Under the pieces are notes generated by a model. The model searched no databases and was not told the origin of the DNA. It saw only the letters and a program-made list of their open reading frames with translations. This document shows, one piece after another, positions 21,719 to 31,052 of a DNA stretch of 64,000 nucleotides; positions within the stretch are counted from its first letter, which is position 1, and the number at the start of each line of letters is the position of its first letter. Source of the DNA: Symbiodinium microadriaticum (lineage: Eukaryota > Sar > Dinophyceae > Suessiales > Symbiodiniaceae); NCBI GenBank assembly GCA_001939145.1, contig LSRX01000075.1, positions 1,048,061 to 1,112,060 of the forward strand. Direction: 5' to 3'. The translations under genes and the position numbers were made by a program.

Positions 21719-21860
21719 CTAGTAGCAGTAGTAGTAGTAGTAGTAGTAGTAGTAGCAGCAGCAGCAGCAGCCGCCGTAGGACGGCAGTGGCAGTGGCAGC
21801 GGTCAGCGTCAATAGCAGTATCAAGTGGCAGTAGTAGCAGTCGTCGTAGCAGTGGTCGTA
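21719..21860. repeat. GTA/GCA trinucleotide repeat
   Basis: (GTA)n changing to (GCA)n and then to a degenerate form, ending next to a CCCTAAA tract. The same GTA-to-GCA arrangement recurs at 4.7, 25.8, 26.5 and 34.5 kb. Confidence 0.85.
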
Positions 21861-21865
21861 GCGTT

Positions 21866-22151
21866 TACCCTAAACCCTGGGAGCTAAGCCAGCCCTAAAC
21901 CCTAAGGCCCATCCCTAAACTCTGAACCCTGAGCCCTAAACCCTAAACCCAGACCCTAACCCTGAGCCCTAAACCGCAACTCCAAGTTGAGCCAAAGCGC
22001 GATCATCCCAGCATGGAGGAGCTTTCCGACCTGATTTCTGCTCATGACTTGGGCTTTGGGCTTCTCCAAGGACAGCGGGAAAGGCACAGTTTAAGCTTTG
22101 GTAAGGTTTATAGGGTTTAGGGTTCAGGGTTTACGGTTTAGGGTCTAGGTT
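21866..22151. repeat. Telomere-like tracts, both orientations
   Basis: C-rich units (CCCTAAA, CCCTGAG) at 21866-21976, then G-rich units (GGTTTAGGGTTCAGGG) at 22108-22151. Confidence 0.8.
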
Positions 22152-22680
22152 CACACTGGCTGAAGATCGGAGACAGCAGCAACCACAGTCGAATCAGCCA
22201 TGGTGTTCGCAACAGCTGCAGCAATAGCCGCAAGAGTTTTCAAGGAACAACGGGTGAGTCGTGGCCATGATAATGCTGCTGATGGCGTCAAACGGTAGTG
22301 AGACATGCAGCATCAGCTTTCCTGCTTGGGTTGCATCAAGCGAGATTCTTTTTCCTGTTCAAGTCAGCTGCACAACGCTCTTCCTTCTGCTTCCACCCCT
22401 GAATGAAATTCGAAACCCCAGGCCTCCTGCACGAGACACAATGACCCCCATGATGAAACATAGCGCCATATTCAGACTATCATCGGGCCCACCGTCATCG
22501 TCTTTGGAGTAAGCTCAGAAGCATCGGAAAGCAGGCAAGAAGAGCAACATCAACTGCCCCACACCTGTGTGCAGCCCTCCTCGCCTCCATCCCTCTTGTA
22601 ATAACCTTACAGTTACAGTCACTGTAGCCTTTTAGCTGTCATAACCTTTTCGTTATAACCACCCTTGCAGTGATAGTATC

Positions 22681-22970
22681 CTAAACCCTAACCCCTAAAC
22701 CCTAATTACAGCAATGAATTCCTGGCCGAGAGTCAACCTGGTCTACGAGCTCCTGCTCTCCCGGCGCCCCGCATGAAGCCTCGGGCAGGTCCAAGCTTTC
22801 TGCCTGCTTGGGTTTAGAGGGTTTTGGTAGGGTCTAGGGTTTAGGGTTTAGGTGTTTGCTGTAGAGCGGTGTATGCATATGAACCCTAAACCCTAAACTT
22901 CTAAAGGTTCTAAACCCTACACCCAGGCCCTAGACCCTAAACCCTATACCCAGGCCCTAAACCCTGAACT
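22681..22970. repeat. Alternating telomere-like tracts
   Basis: C-rich at 22681-22706, G-rich at about 22810-22850, C-rich at about 22880-22970: three polarity switches in under 300 bp. Confidence 0.8.
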
Positions 22971-23541
22971 GTTTGGTCTGAGTGGGTGGACCAAGCTGAT
23001 CGCCCCTCGCCCGACGCCGTTCGGGTCTCAGAAAGGAGCCTCAATACATCATACCTAAACCCATCTCTAGACTATGTTTTACTGGTGGGGAGGGTGGTTG
23101 GTTTGTCTTACCGCATAACCCGAAAAAACTATGGACTAGCTTTGCTGGTTAATATATTCGCATCCCTTGGTCTTTTGTTTAAATACAGTGGCAGCTACTC
23201 ATCACCACTATTACAATCTTGTTTCTTTGAACCTTAAACCCTAAACTATCATAGGCTTCTGAGAATTAGAATACTGTTTGGGGCATTGTACATTATAACT
23301 CGCATAAGGAACCTTAAAGCAAAAAAATTGGTGATTATCCAGGCACATGACAAAATCCGACTATGACAATATGATGGCATGACATTATGACCAAAAATAC
23401 TCTGATAATTAGATAAAGTAGATACTCTATGGCTTTTTCAGATCTTACATCCCTAAAATGACATTATGCGACCAAAACGAGAGTGCACAGCCCTCTCGCC
23501 TCGGGCCAGGACGTCTCCTCGACCTCCCAGCCTGGGATACG

Positions 23542-23638
23542 GTTGATGATATAAATCCTGCATTACCCATAATAAGGAATATACCATCATTCCCGCAGTT
23601 TAAGGTCCTGCAGGTCATGCAGGATTTATACTATCAAC
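23542..23638 (+). mobile_element. Short inverted-repeat (MITE-like) element, copy 1
   Basis: A 97-bp element with 21-bp terminal inverted repeats: the left end is GTTGATGATATAAATCCTGC and the right end in reverse complement is GTTGATAGTATAAATCCTGC (two mismatches in 21 positions). A related copy in the opposite orientation is at 50926-51026, which argues against chance. Too short to encode a transposase. No clear target duplication was seen. Confidence 0.65.
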
Positions 23639-24029
23639 AGTATTAGAGTCTTCGGCTTGTTCGGATTCCTTGAAACGATACTCATAGACTGCACAGATAC
23701 TCTAACAAATTTCTTGGAGGTTTGGGGTTGAGTTTTTGACCGAGGGTTTACGGTGAAGGATTCAGAGTATTTAGAGTTTCGGGCTCGGAGTTTGTCAAGG
23801 GTTTCAGTGGATAGTTTTGTGGCTGCTTCTCTTCCTTGCAAACGGGTTTGGGTCGGCGGCTTCTTCCCAATCCTTCTGCGGGAGGAGGGAGGGTTATTCA
23901 TCACAACCCCGTATTAGAGTCATTTTACATCGACTGGGAATGTGCGCCGCAGGGGAACCAAGCCCTATCATTTACGCCATCTCATAAGCTATAACCTGTG
24001 GACCACAGACAGACAAACCTACAACCGCG

Positions 24030-24075
24030 CAAACCCTAAACCCTCAACCCCTAAACCCTAAACCCCTAAACCGTC
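24030..24075 (-). repeat. Telomere-like CCCTAAA tract
   Basis: Six or so CCCTAAA/CCCCTAAA units, slightly degenerate. Confidence 0.8.
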
Positions 24076-24955
24076 TAGTAGCCTTCCTCTTGGTCGTCTT
24101 GCCAGGTAGTCATCGCGGGCTGCGCAGGCCATTGCTCCAAGGACGCATCGCGCGGAGTGCTTGTCTTGAATGAAAACTGGGGAGCTTATGGCTGTATCAG
24201 GCTATAGCTCCCTTGGGCCCATCATAAAGATGACAATTTTGAATAGAATTCTGGGATTTTGTCACTAATTAATACAAGAAGTCCAAACTAGTTCCTACGC
24301 AGAGCCCTGCAGGGGGCTTTTTTAAACCTTCCTTGTCGGGCTGCGAGGTTGTGGAGCCTTTAGCTATCCACATCATCTCATGTTTGCATCCTGGTCGGCG
24401 GATCCTTCCGACGGGTTTGCTTTTGACCGCCATGACGCTACGGACGTCAAAGGGTCGCGGTATAGCACTCGGTATAGCACAGCCTCTAGCGCGACGTGCA
24501 GGGGCTGCGAGGTATCGGATGTGCTTCAAAGTTACTCAAGTCCACCCTCAAGGGTTTTGTTCAAACTCTGATGTAAACATGAGCGACTAGACTAGCCTCA
24601 GAAAGGCCTGCGGCGTTCATGCAACACGACTGCCAGTGTAGGACCCGAATCCCGGAGGCGACGCCGTCGACACCCTGAACATAAATCCGAGATGCTGAGC
24701 TCTGTGTAGTTTGATGGCCTGCAGAAATATTGAAGCTTGAAGAAGAACCCCCTCTAGGAAACTTTATAATTGTTATGTGAACCTGTACAGGAACCCTTGT
24801 AGGTGGCATCCCGAGGAAGTCGACTGCCTCCGCGCTCGCTGCGGTGAAGCCGAGGACAGGTCTGTGCGGAGGATGCCGAGTGGTTCAGGGTTTTTAGAGT
24901 TGAGGCTTCATGCTACCGGCTACCCCTACTAATCACTGGTACCACTAGTACACTA

Positions 24956-25131
24956 GTACCACCACGGCGGCTGACGACGACGACGACAACAACAACAACA
25001 ACAACCACCACAACCACAACCACAACCACCACCACCACCACCACCACCACTACCACCACCACCACGACCACTACCACCATCACCACCACTACCACCACTA
25101 CCACCACCACTGCTACTACCTCTACCACTTC
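24956..25131. repeat. ACC/ACA/GAC trinucleotide repeat
   Basis: About 175 bp of GAC, ACA and ACC units. The minus-strand frame is poly-Val and poly-Gly and is an artefact. Confidence 0.9.
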
Positions 25132-25799
25132 CATACTCATGCCGCATCTTGCCGCTGTGTGTTCGATTCTTGCTGCTGCTTGTTCTGCTACTGGTTTCTG
25201 CTGCTTATGCCGCTGTGTGCTGGTAGCCATAGCAACTAGAGTCTTTGAGTAATGCTCACTAGGAGTATTAGTACGAGCAAGGAGAAATGGCACGTGACAG
25301 TCGCTGTAATACTAGCTAACACCAGCGTGTTCATTGCTGAAGATTTCGATGGATTTTGCCTTTGAGTCACAGCCACAAGCCAGGAGAGTCTGCACAACAA
25401 ACCTTAAGGCTGCGGACGGGGTTCAAGGGATCAGATGGGCTTCTCCAGACTCAGGCCCGGAAGGGGGTACTTGAAAATCCTGGGATCCTGTAGCAGTGGG
25501 ACCTGCATAGAACGACCTTCATCCGGGGCTTTGGTGCGGGCATCCAACCTATACGCGAGCTAAACCCCAAACCCTGAACCCCATTATGCCGGATTGGATC
25601 TTAGATGGGTCCAGGCTTCGGCCTCCACTTGCCCGTGAGAGGCGGGGCTCTCGTGGAGTGGTGGGTCCTGGCAGTGCACCGAATGTCTGCTGGTTTCAGG
25701 GTCCAAGTTGACGCTTTCAGGAAGGGCGTCAGGATCCTAGCCTTATTCGGAGCTTTAGAATGGCGGGGTGTATGAATCTAGCTGCTTCTCTTGCTCTCA

Positions 25800-26152
25800 C
25801 TGGTAGTGGTAGTGTTAGCTGTAGGGGTAGTGGTACTGGTGGTAGTAGTAGTAATCGTAGTAGTAGCAGCAGCAGCAGCAGCAGCAGCGGGAGCAGGAGC
25901 AGGAGCACAGGCTGTAGGCATTAAGCATTAAGCATTAAGCAGTAAGTAGTAAGTAGTAAGTGGGACATGTCAGTAAGTAGTGGTCAGTGGTAGCTAGTAG
26001 TAGCTAGCAGTAGCTAGTAGTAGCTAGTAATAGTTAGTAGTAGTCAGTGGTAGTTAGTATTAGTTAGCAGCAGTTAGTAGTTAGTAGTTAGTAGTTGGTG
26101 GTGGTAGTAGTAGTAGTAGTCGTCGTCGTCGTAGTAGCAGTAGCAGTAGCAN
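25800..26152. repeat. GTA/GCA and TAGTAGC repeat complex
   Basis: GTA and GCA trinucleotides, AGCATTA words, then TAGCTAGTAG-type heptamers and GTAGTA again. It ends at an undetermined base. Confidence 0.8.
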
Positions 26153-26465
26153 AACATGTAGGGGTGATGAATTCGGTGGCCGGCTCCAGCTCAAGCGAAG
26201 CAGCTCTCAAGGCCATATTCTCCGGGATCCACCATCTCCTGTGACAGGACACTGGGAGCACGACTTGCCAGGGCCAGGATTCAGCCACCAGCCCACCTCG
26301 ATGTCCTCTGCCCTGTCCTCAGAATGTCAAGCCATTATATATTATATATTATATATTAGATACTATATTATCATGCCACAAGACCAGGCGATCCGTCCCT
26401 CTACATCCTCGTTGGTGTGCAAGAACGACTGACGAGGATGAAGGCATCGACACGAAGCACGATGT

Positions 26466-26509
26466 TGCTGTTGCAGTAGCAGTAGCAGTAGCAGTAGCAG
26501 TAGCAGTAG

Positions 26510-26545
<36 letters not shown>

Positions 26546-26560
26546 CAGAAGTAGTAGCAG
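26466..26560. repeat. GCAGTA/GTA repeat
   Basis: (GCAGTA)n followed by (GTA)n; degenerate copies continue to about 26670. Confidence 0.85.
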
Positions 26561-26912
26561 TGCAAGGACGAGAAGCAGTAGGAGCAAGAGTAGGACGAGT
26601 AGTTTAGAACGAGCAGGAGTCATTAGGAGTAGAAGTAAGTAGTAGAGGTAGAAGAGGCAGCAGGAGTAGTTGTCGCCAGTAGGGACCCCCGTCCTGCCAC
26701 GTCCGCCCCTGGCGCTCTTTCCCGCAGCAGCTGTTGCCTGAGGTGCGCATTGTCAATATGCATTACAGACAGGGTTTACAAGTGCATTCATGCAGCTTTA
26801 GGATTTAAAGGCGGGTTTACGGGGCCTGTACACACTTGCCATGATCCCCGAGCTGCGGTTCGCGTGCTTACGGAATCTTGCAAATTCCGGAGGTCTCGCG
26901 AGCCCAACGACT

Positions 26913-28178
26913 TTAAGATGAGAGCGAGAGAGAGAGAGCACAGTTTAGGAGAGACGGGTTAAGGGCCAACACGAGGGATATTTTCGGTCTGGGCCTCTGC
27001 TTAGGGCTTGGGTAGCCCGTCCCTTGCGGCGACTCTCTCGCTCCAGATTGTTTGGGGCAAACACTGGTGCGAAGTAGGCTTCGGCCAAGTTGCACTTCAA
27101 GGTATTGGCGCTGCAACTCCTCGAGCTGCTGCTGTGTAGTCAACAGCTGACTCTGCAAGAGTGCCTCGTGTTTGAAGCACGCCTCCTCTGTGAGATTCTC
27201 TGGCGGCTGGAGGCCGGTGCGAGTCACCGGCTCAGCTACCAGCTCCTCCGTGCCATGCCCGGGAGCCTCTGAGCTAGGCCCCCTCGGAGCCGCGAAAGCT
27301 TCCCCGAAAGAGCTGGAGGACCGATCCGGCGCCCCGCTGGGATCGAGCAACGAGCCGGATGAGGCGGCAGCTGACATGTCTTCTGCCGACCTCTGCTGCC
27401 TTCTGCTGGGACGTGCCATGCGCTGGGGCCGCATCCCAGGATCCCCGAGAGCAGACCCTCGAATCGTGCAATCACGCACGCCAGGCGACAGAGACCGCGG
27501 ATGCGCAAACATCTCAATGCGAGGGTCGACCACTTCTTCACCAGCAATAGAAATATTACCGCTCTCCAGGTGCAGCGTGCTACCGGGTGACAGACTCCGG
27601 CGACTTCGACCGCGGTCCGGACTCCGCAGGCCGTTGAGTGCACCGCTGGTGTAAAGAGCGCTGGCCTCCTGGCGCGCTCGCTCCAGCCATGCCCGCAGCT
27701 GCACCGGCGCACTCAGGGAAGCGGCCTCGGCACTGCTCTGAAGGCGATCCGTGAATCGACTGGAGCTGCTGGTGGGAGATGCTTTCCGAACACAGGTCGA
27801 GCTCGAGTGAGGCGTCTCAGGCATCGTCTCCGAGCTCTCCGCGCGTGTCTTGCGAGGCGGAGTTGTTTGTGAGGGGCGGGTGGGCTGGGTTCGGCTTGTC
27901 TGCGGCCTTGGAAAACTCTTTTGCCCGTGGTTGGGCAAGTTCATGCTGGCACTGCTGCTTTTGCAACTCGTGCCTATGCTCGCTGCACTGCTTGCTGCAT
28001 GCTGGGGTTGTTGCGGCTGGGGCAGGCGCCGACCGGGACCGCTCCGAGCAGCGGGCACCTTTCGGCGTCGATCCGCACGTGGCTCTGGCTCGGGCTGGCT
28101 CTCGTTCGGCTCGTAGTGCCCTCGATCAAGCTGTGGTACCTCTGCTACTTTATTTAAATCACCGGCATGGAGACACAC
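26913..28178 (-). CDS. Hypothetical protein, low-complexity with C-terminal coiled coil
   Basis: Uninterrupted 421-codon frame, the longest unassigned frame in the window, on the same strand as all other genes. The first 150 residues or so are rich in Pro, Ser, Gln and Arg. Two copies of RSLSPG lie in the middle part, a plausible target for proline-directed kinases. Near residues 335-375 a Gln/Leu/Glu-rich stretch (EACFKHEALLQSQL, then QQQLEELQRQYLEVQL) is predicted by eye to form a coiled coil. Only disordered and helical sequence is visible, with no catalytic motif. The last 30 residues turn hydrophobic and low-complexity and may be read-through into an intron. The start may also lie in an upstream exon. 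No family is recognised. Confidence 0.5.
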   Translation of the reverse strand: MCLHAGDLNKVAEVPQLDRGHYEPNESQPEPEPRADRRRKVPAARSGPGRRLPQPQQPQHAASSAASIGTSCKSSSASMNLPNHGQKSFPRPQTSRTQPTRPSQTTPPRKTRAESSETMPETPHSSSTCVRKASPTSSSSRFTDRLQSSAEAASLSAPVQLRAWLERARQEASALYTSGALNGLRSPDRGRSRRSLSPGSTLHLESGNISIAGEEVVDPRIEMFAHPRSLSPGVRDCTIRGSALGDPGMRPQRMARPSRRQQRSAEDMSAAASSGSLLDPSGAPDRSSSSFGEAFAAPRGPSSEAPGHGTEELVAEPVTRTGLQPPENLTEEACFKHEALLQSQLLTTQQQLEELQRQYLEVQLGRSLLRTSVCPKQSGARESPQGTGYPSPKQRPRPKISLVLALNPSLLNCALSLSLSS

Positions 28179-28835
28179 TTTGGAAATCTTTGGAATCTCA
28201 GACAGCCGACAAAGCGATGATGAGGCTCAGGCCGTGGAGGCTTGGCCTGAGATGCGCAGTAGGACGAAGCTGCTTGTATCAGATCAAGTCACATCATGAG
28301 GAGATCAGATACACTATATGGAAGCCGTCTGCTCATCTTGCACCTACACATGTGTTCGGCGAGACTTGCTAACTGTGATAATATGGGGTAAGGATGTATG
28401 CTACGTGATACCTGCACGCTCCGTCTCAGGCTATGGTTGGTCAAGATGTTTCTGCACTTGCGAACTTGGAGTGAGCTGGTTTGGCAACGCAATGCTGGTA
28501 CAAAGAACTTGTGCAGGAGGTTCGCTCGCCTTCGGCGCTCGGCCTCTGTCAGCACATCATGGGCGTTGCTTGGCCAGAGATGGGCCAGACAATTTTGACA
28601 TAAAAGATCCAGCACGCAGGCTGAAGCCAGAAGACACGCCTAATCACCCCTAAGTCCCCACCCGCATGATCGTGCCAACCGTGCTGGATCAGGTTTGCCA
28701 GGAAAGGCCTTCAAAGAAGGGCTTCGCTGACGAGTCCCGAAGAACCAAAACTTATGAATTGTGCAAGAGGTCCGGCTGAGTAGCCTCCCTATCTACGCTA
28801 ATTGAATCTACAACACCCTGCACACCCTTGCTCTC

Positions 28836-31052
28836 CTAGGCGGCCTCTTTGACATCCAAGTTGACGATGTCCGGCTTCGACATCGAGGCATCCTCCTCCT
28901 CGTCCTCACCTGGGAGTCCGTCCAGCTGCTTCAGTTCGTCCTCGGTGAACATGAACCTCATGGCCTTGCGGATGATGGCCAGCGACGCCATGAAGAACGG
29001 GAACACCACGGATGTTTCCTTAATAGCTTTCAACCCATACAGAATGCCAAGACAGACGACCTGGACGACGGTGTACAGGTGCACTCGACTGATGGGCAGC
29101 TTCTGGACGTAGTGGTACTGCGGGTACTTGGCCGGGTCCCAGATGAGCCACAACTTCAGCCGGTCGAAGAGGTTGTTGCCGGTCAGGCTCGCGATTCCCA
29201 TGTAGAAGAACACGCCCTGCAGCACGGCCCGCGGCAGGAACTTCAGCACCGGTGCCAGGAAGAGTGCTGAGCCTATAAGCACGTGAATCCTTAGTTGCCG
29301 AGTTCATAAGCCCACAAAAATCCAGATTTCAGTTCCACAAGGGATAACCTTACCCCAAAAAGTGTCAAGTGTACTCATTCAGCAACTAAGAATCAAGAAG
29401 TTAGTGGCGCGCTGCTCCACCACCTTCGTAGGCACCTTGCGCTCACCTTCCGGAAGTTGCTTCACCTCGTAAGTGGTCAACGAGATCACATGGGTGATGC
29501 TCGGCACCGTGGAGGCCACGGACAAAGGCAGGCCCAGCACAGCACAGACGGGCAGCGTGAGTGCTCCCCGAACAAACCTTGGTCACTCTTAGGAAGGGAA
29601 AACCCAGCGATCCTTTTTTTCGGCTCCGTCTTTGGGAAACCAAAACCCAATCAAAAAGGATCATGAATAGTGACGTGCAGCAAATCAAGGTGATAAGCAG
29701 CCGGCTTCTTCAGACCGTTAGAGGGTCTGTTCACGATCACGGAGGTGAGATTTTGATCCAGGTAACCCAGAACTGCGAAGCCAATCGCCTGGGTTGTGTT
29801 CGACACCGGTCACGAAGATGTTCCCCTACAACCTTACAGCATCAATCTACAAGAAACCAAAAACGTGTCCTCTTATCAAGTCTCCGGGAGGATCGCATAA
29901 GCAATGCCCCAAGCCGGGAAGGGGCGGTCCATGCCGGCGGGATTAATGATCCACGGCCGCTTGCTGCCATCGGACAAGCTCAAGTTTGGCGAGAAGTCCG
30001 CGTCCACCTGCAACATCCTCAGGCCTGTGTCGTTGGAGTAAATGGCGGCCAACGCGGAGCCACTCACCAAGGCGATGGTCACTGCGAAATTGGCCGCAAA
30101 GTTGCGAACGAACCGAAAAGTCCAGGGGCTTCGGCGGAAACTGGACAAGTATGTTGCCAAACCAAATGTCCAGATGAACAAGAGAGCTTCAAACATGCAG
30201 TTCGTCAGCGTCAACCTGCTTTCCGTGAAATTCTCGATGATCGGCCGGGCTCCATCGATGATGAAGATGAGCGAGATCAATCCTAGGCTGTTCAATAATA
30301 ACACCGTCAACTTTCATGTTAATCATATTGAAATCGGAACCCAGAAACAAAGTGCAACAACAATATAATTATCATTGAACAACCCAAGGCCTAGAATCCA
30401 GCGAAGATGTCTTCGCTGAACATCGTGACGTGCTTCATGAGCGCACACAAGTCGAAGACCGCCACCAAGACAGTGAAGAGGGAGCACCACATGCATGTCC
30501 AGAAGTAAAATGGCATGAACTCCACGTCCACGGCGATTGCCAGATCATAGACGACAAGCGTGTAGGCCAAGAACGGACCGGTAGCTCCCAAAATCGAAAG
30601 GGGTTGACCGGAAAATGTCGAGAAGATCAGACCGCTGATACATGTGCTCATGATCATTTCCATCACTCCGAACTGGCCGTTCGTGCCGTCAAGGAACCGA
30701 CTGCCGAACGTAATCGCAGGGGCAAGGGCTGCGATGAACCTTACTGCCACAGTTGGCCAAGGAGAAACACTGCACTCCCAGAATAACAGCACTCTAGAAT
30801 AATTCAATCAAAACAAAGTCTGCACTTTGCAACACGAATGAACAGATACAAGATGGACGATACCGATTTCTGGAAGTTCTCCGGTTTGAAGGCATCCGTC
30901 CAATCACTGCAGTAGAGCGGTGCTCGCCTGCGGATGTCGAGTCGCAGGCCTCCTGCCAGCTTTCCAGTGAAGTCTAAAGGACCGTAATCCTTCTTGGGAG
31001 CATGCGCGATGTTTCCGGACTCGTAGCGGTACACAGCTTCGGCCTCGGCCAT
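28836..31052 (-). CDS. SLC4-family anion (bicarbonate or borate) transporter, copy A
   Basis: Six exons (31052-30844, 30739-30399, 30282-29885, 29788-29679, 29577-29395, 29289-28836) join in phase into 564 codons plus stop. Family landmarks in order: ILYLFIAALAPAITFG, the GVMEMIMSTCISGLIF helix, SGQPLSILGATGPFLAY, FISLIFI-type helix (here GLISLIFI), YLDQNLTSVIVNRPSN, YHLDLL, VPSITHVISL, and SLTGNNLFDRL. The C-tail is acidic (GEDEEED). The start at MAEAEAVYRYE is conserved in all three copies. The protein lacks the large N-terminal cytosolic domain of animal SLC4 and is nearer in size to BOR-type transporters. It is an integral membrane anion carrier. In algae the family is implicated in bicarbonate uptake, but the substrate cannot be read from sequence. 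Four of five introns have GC or GA donors. Confidence 0.92.
29290..29394 (-). other. SLC4 A intron 5: introner-like element with terminal inverted repeats (GA-AG, 105 nt)
   Basis: Exon-GATTC-intron...AG-GATTC-exon: a 5-bp direct repeat. Directly after it the intron begins CTTAGTTGCTGAATGAG, and its 3' end in reverse complement is CTTAGTTGCCGAGTTC. Join gives NFLIHVLIGSALF. Conserved in copy B with a few changes. Confidence 0.8.
29578..29678 (-). other. SLC4 A intron 4 (GC-AG, 101 nt)
   Basis: Join gives HLDLL|FVRGALTLPV. Subterminal inverted repeats are visible: GTCACTATT near the 5' end versus GTCACTCTT in reverse complement near the 3' end, plus GATCCTTTTT on both sides. Confidence 0.75.
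29789..29884 (-). other. SLC4 A intron 3 (GA-AG, 96 nt)
   Basis: Join gives AILP|AIGFAVLG. The donor is GAGACTT here but GCGACTT at the same site in copy B, while the next exon starts GCGAT in both. The ancestral direct repeat was probably GCGA. Confidence 0.75.
30283..30398 (-). other. SLC4 A intron 2: introner-like element with terminal inverted repeats (GA-AG, 116 nt)
   Basis: Structure on the coding strand: exon-G, GATT, CTAGGC...GCCTAG, GATT-exon. GATT is the direct repeat. After it, the intron starts CTAGGC, a 7-nt extra, TGTTCAATGATAA, and its other end in reverse complement is CTAGGCTGTTCAATAATAA. Conserved in copy B. Confidence 0.8.
30740..30843 (-). other. SLC4 A intron 1 (GT-AG, 104 nt)
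   Basis: Intron begins GTTCATTC and the next exon begins GTTCATCG, so a 6-bp direct repeat brackets the insertion. The join gives SSILYLFIAALAPA, as expected for the family. Confidence 0.8.

Larger units (their letters stand above)
19943..26912. other. Gene-poor region with telomere-like tracts and trinucleotide repeats
   Basis: No protein family was recognised on either strand. The tract holds telomere-like clusters, GTA/GCA and ACC repeats and one inverted-repeat element, listed separately. An undetermined base lies at about 26152. Some stretches (about 20.0-20.5 kb, 24.3-24.9 kb) have exon-like composition but only short frames. Confidence 0.6.

Noticed and set aside
21985..22000. TTGAGCCAAA, resembling part of the reverse complement of the dinoflagellate spliced leader
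   Set aside because: Only about ten bases match and the next bases disagree; not placed upstream of a supported gene.
24956..25293. 126-codon poly-Val minus-strand frame
   Set aside because: Trinucleotide repeat artefact.
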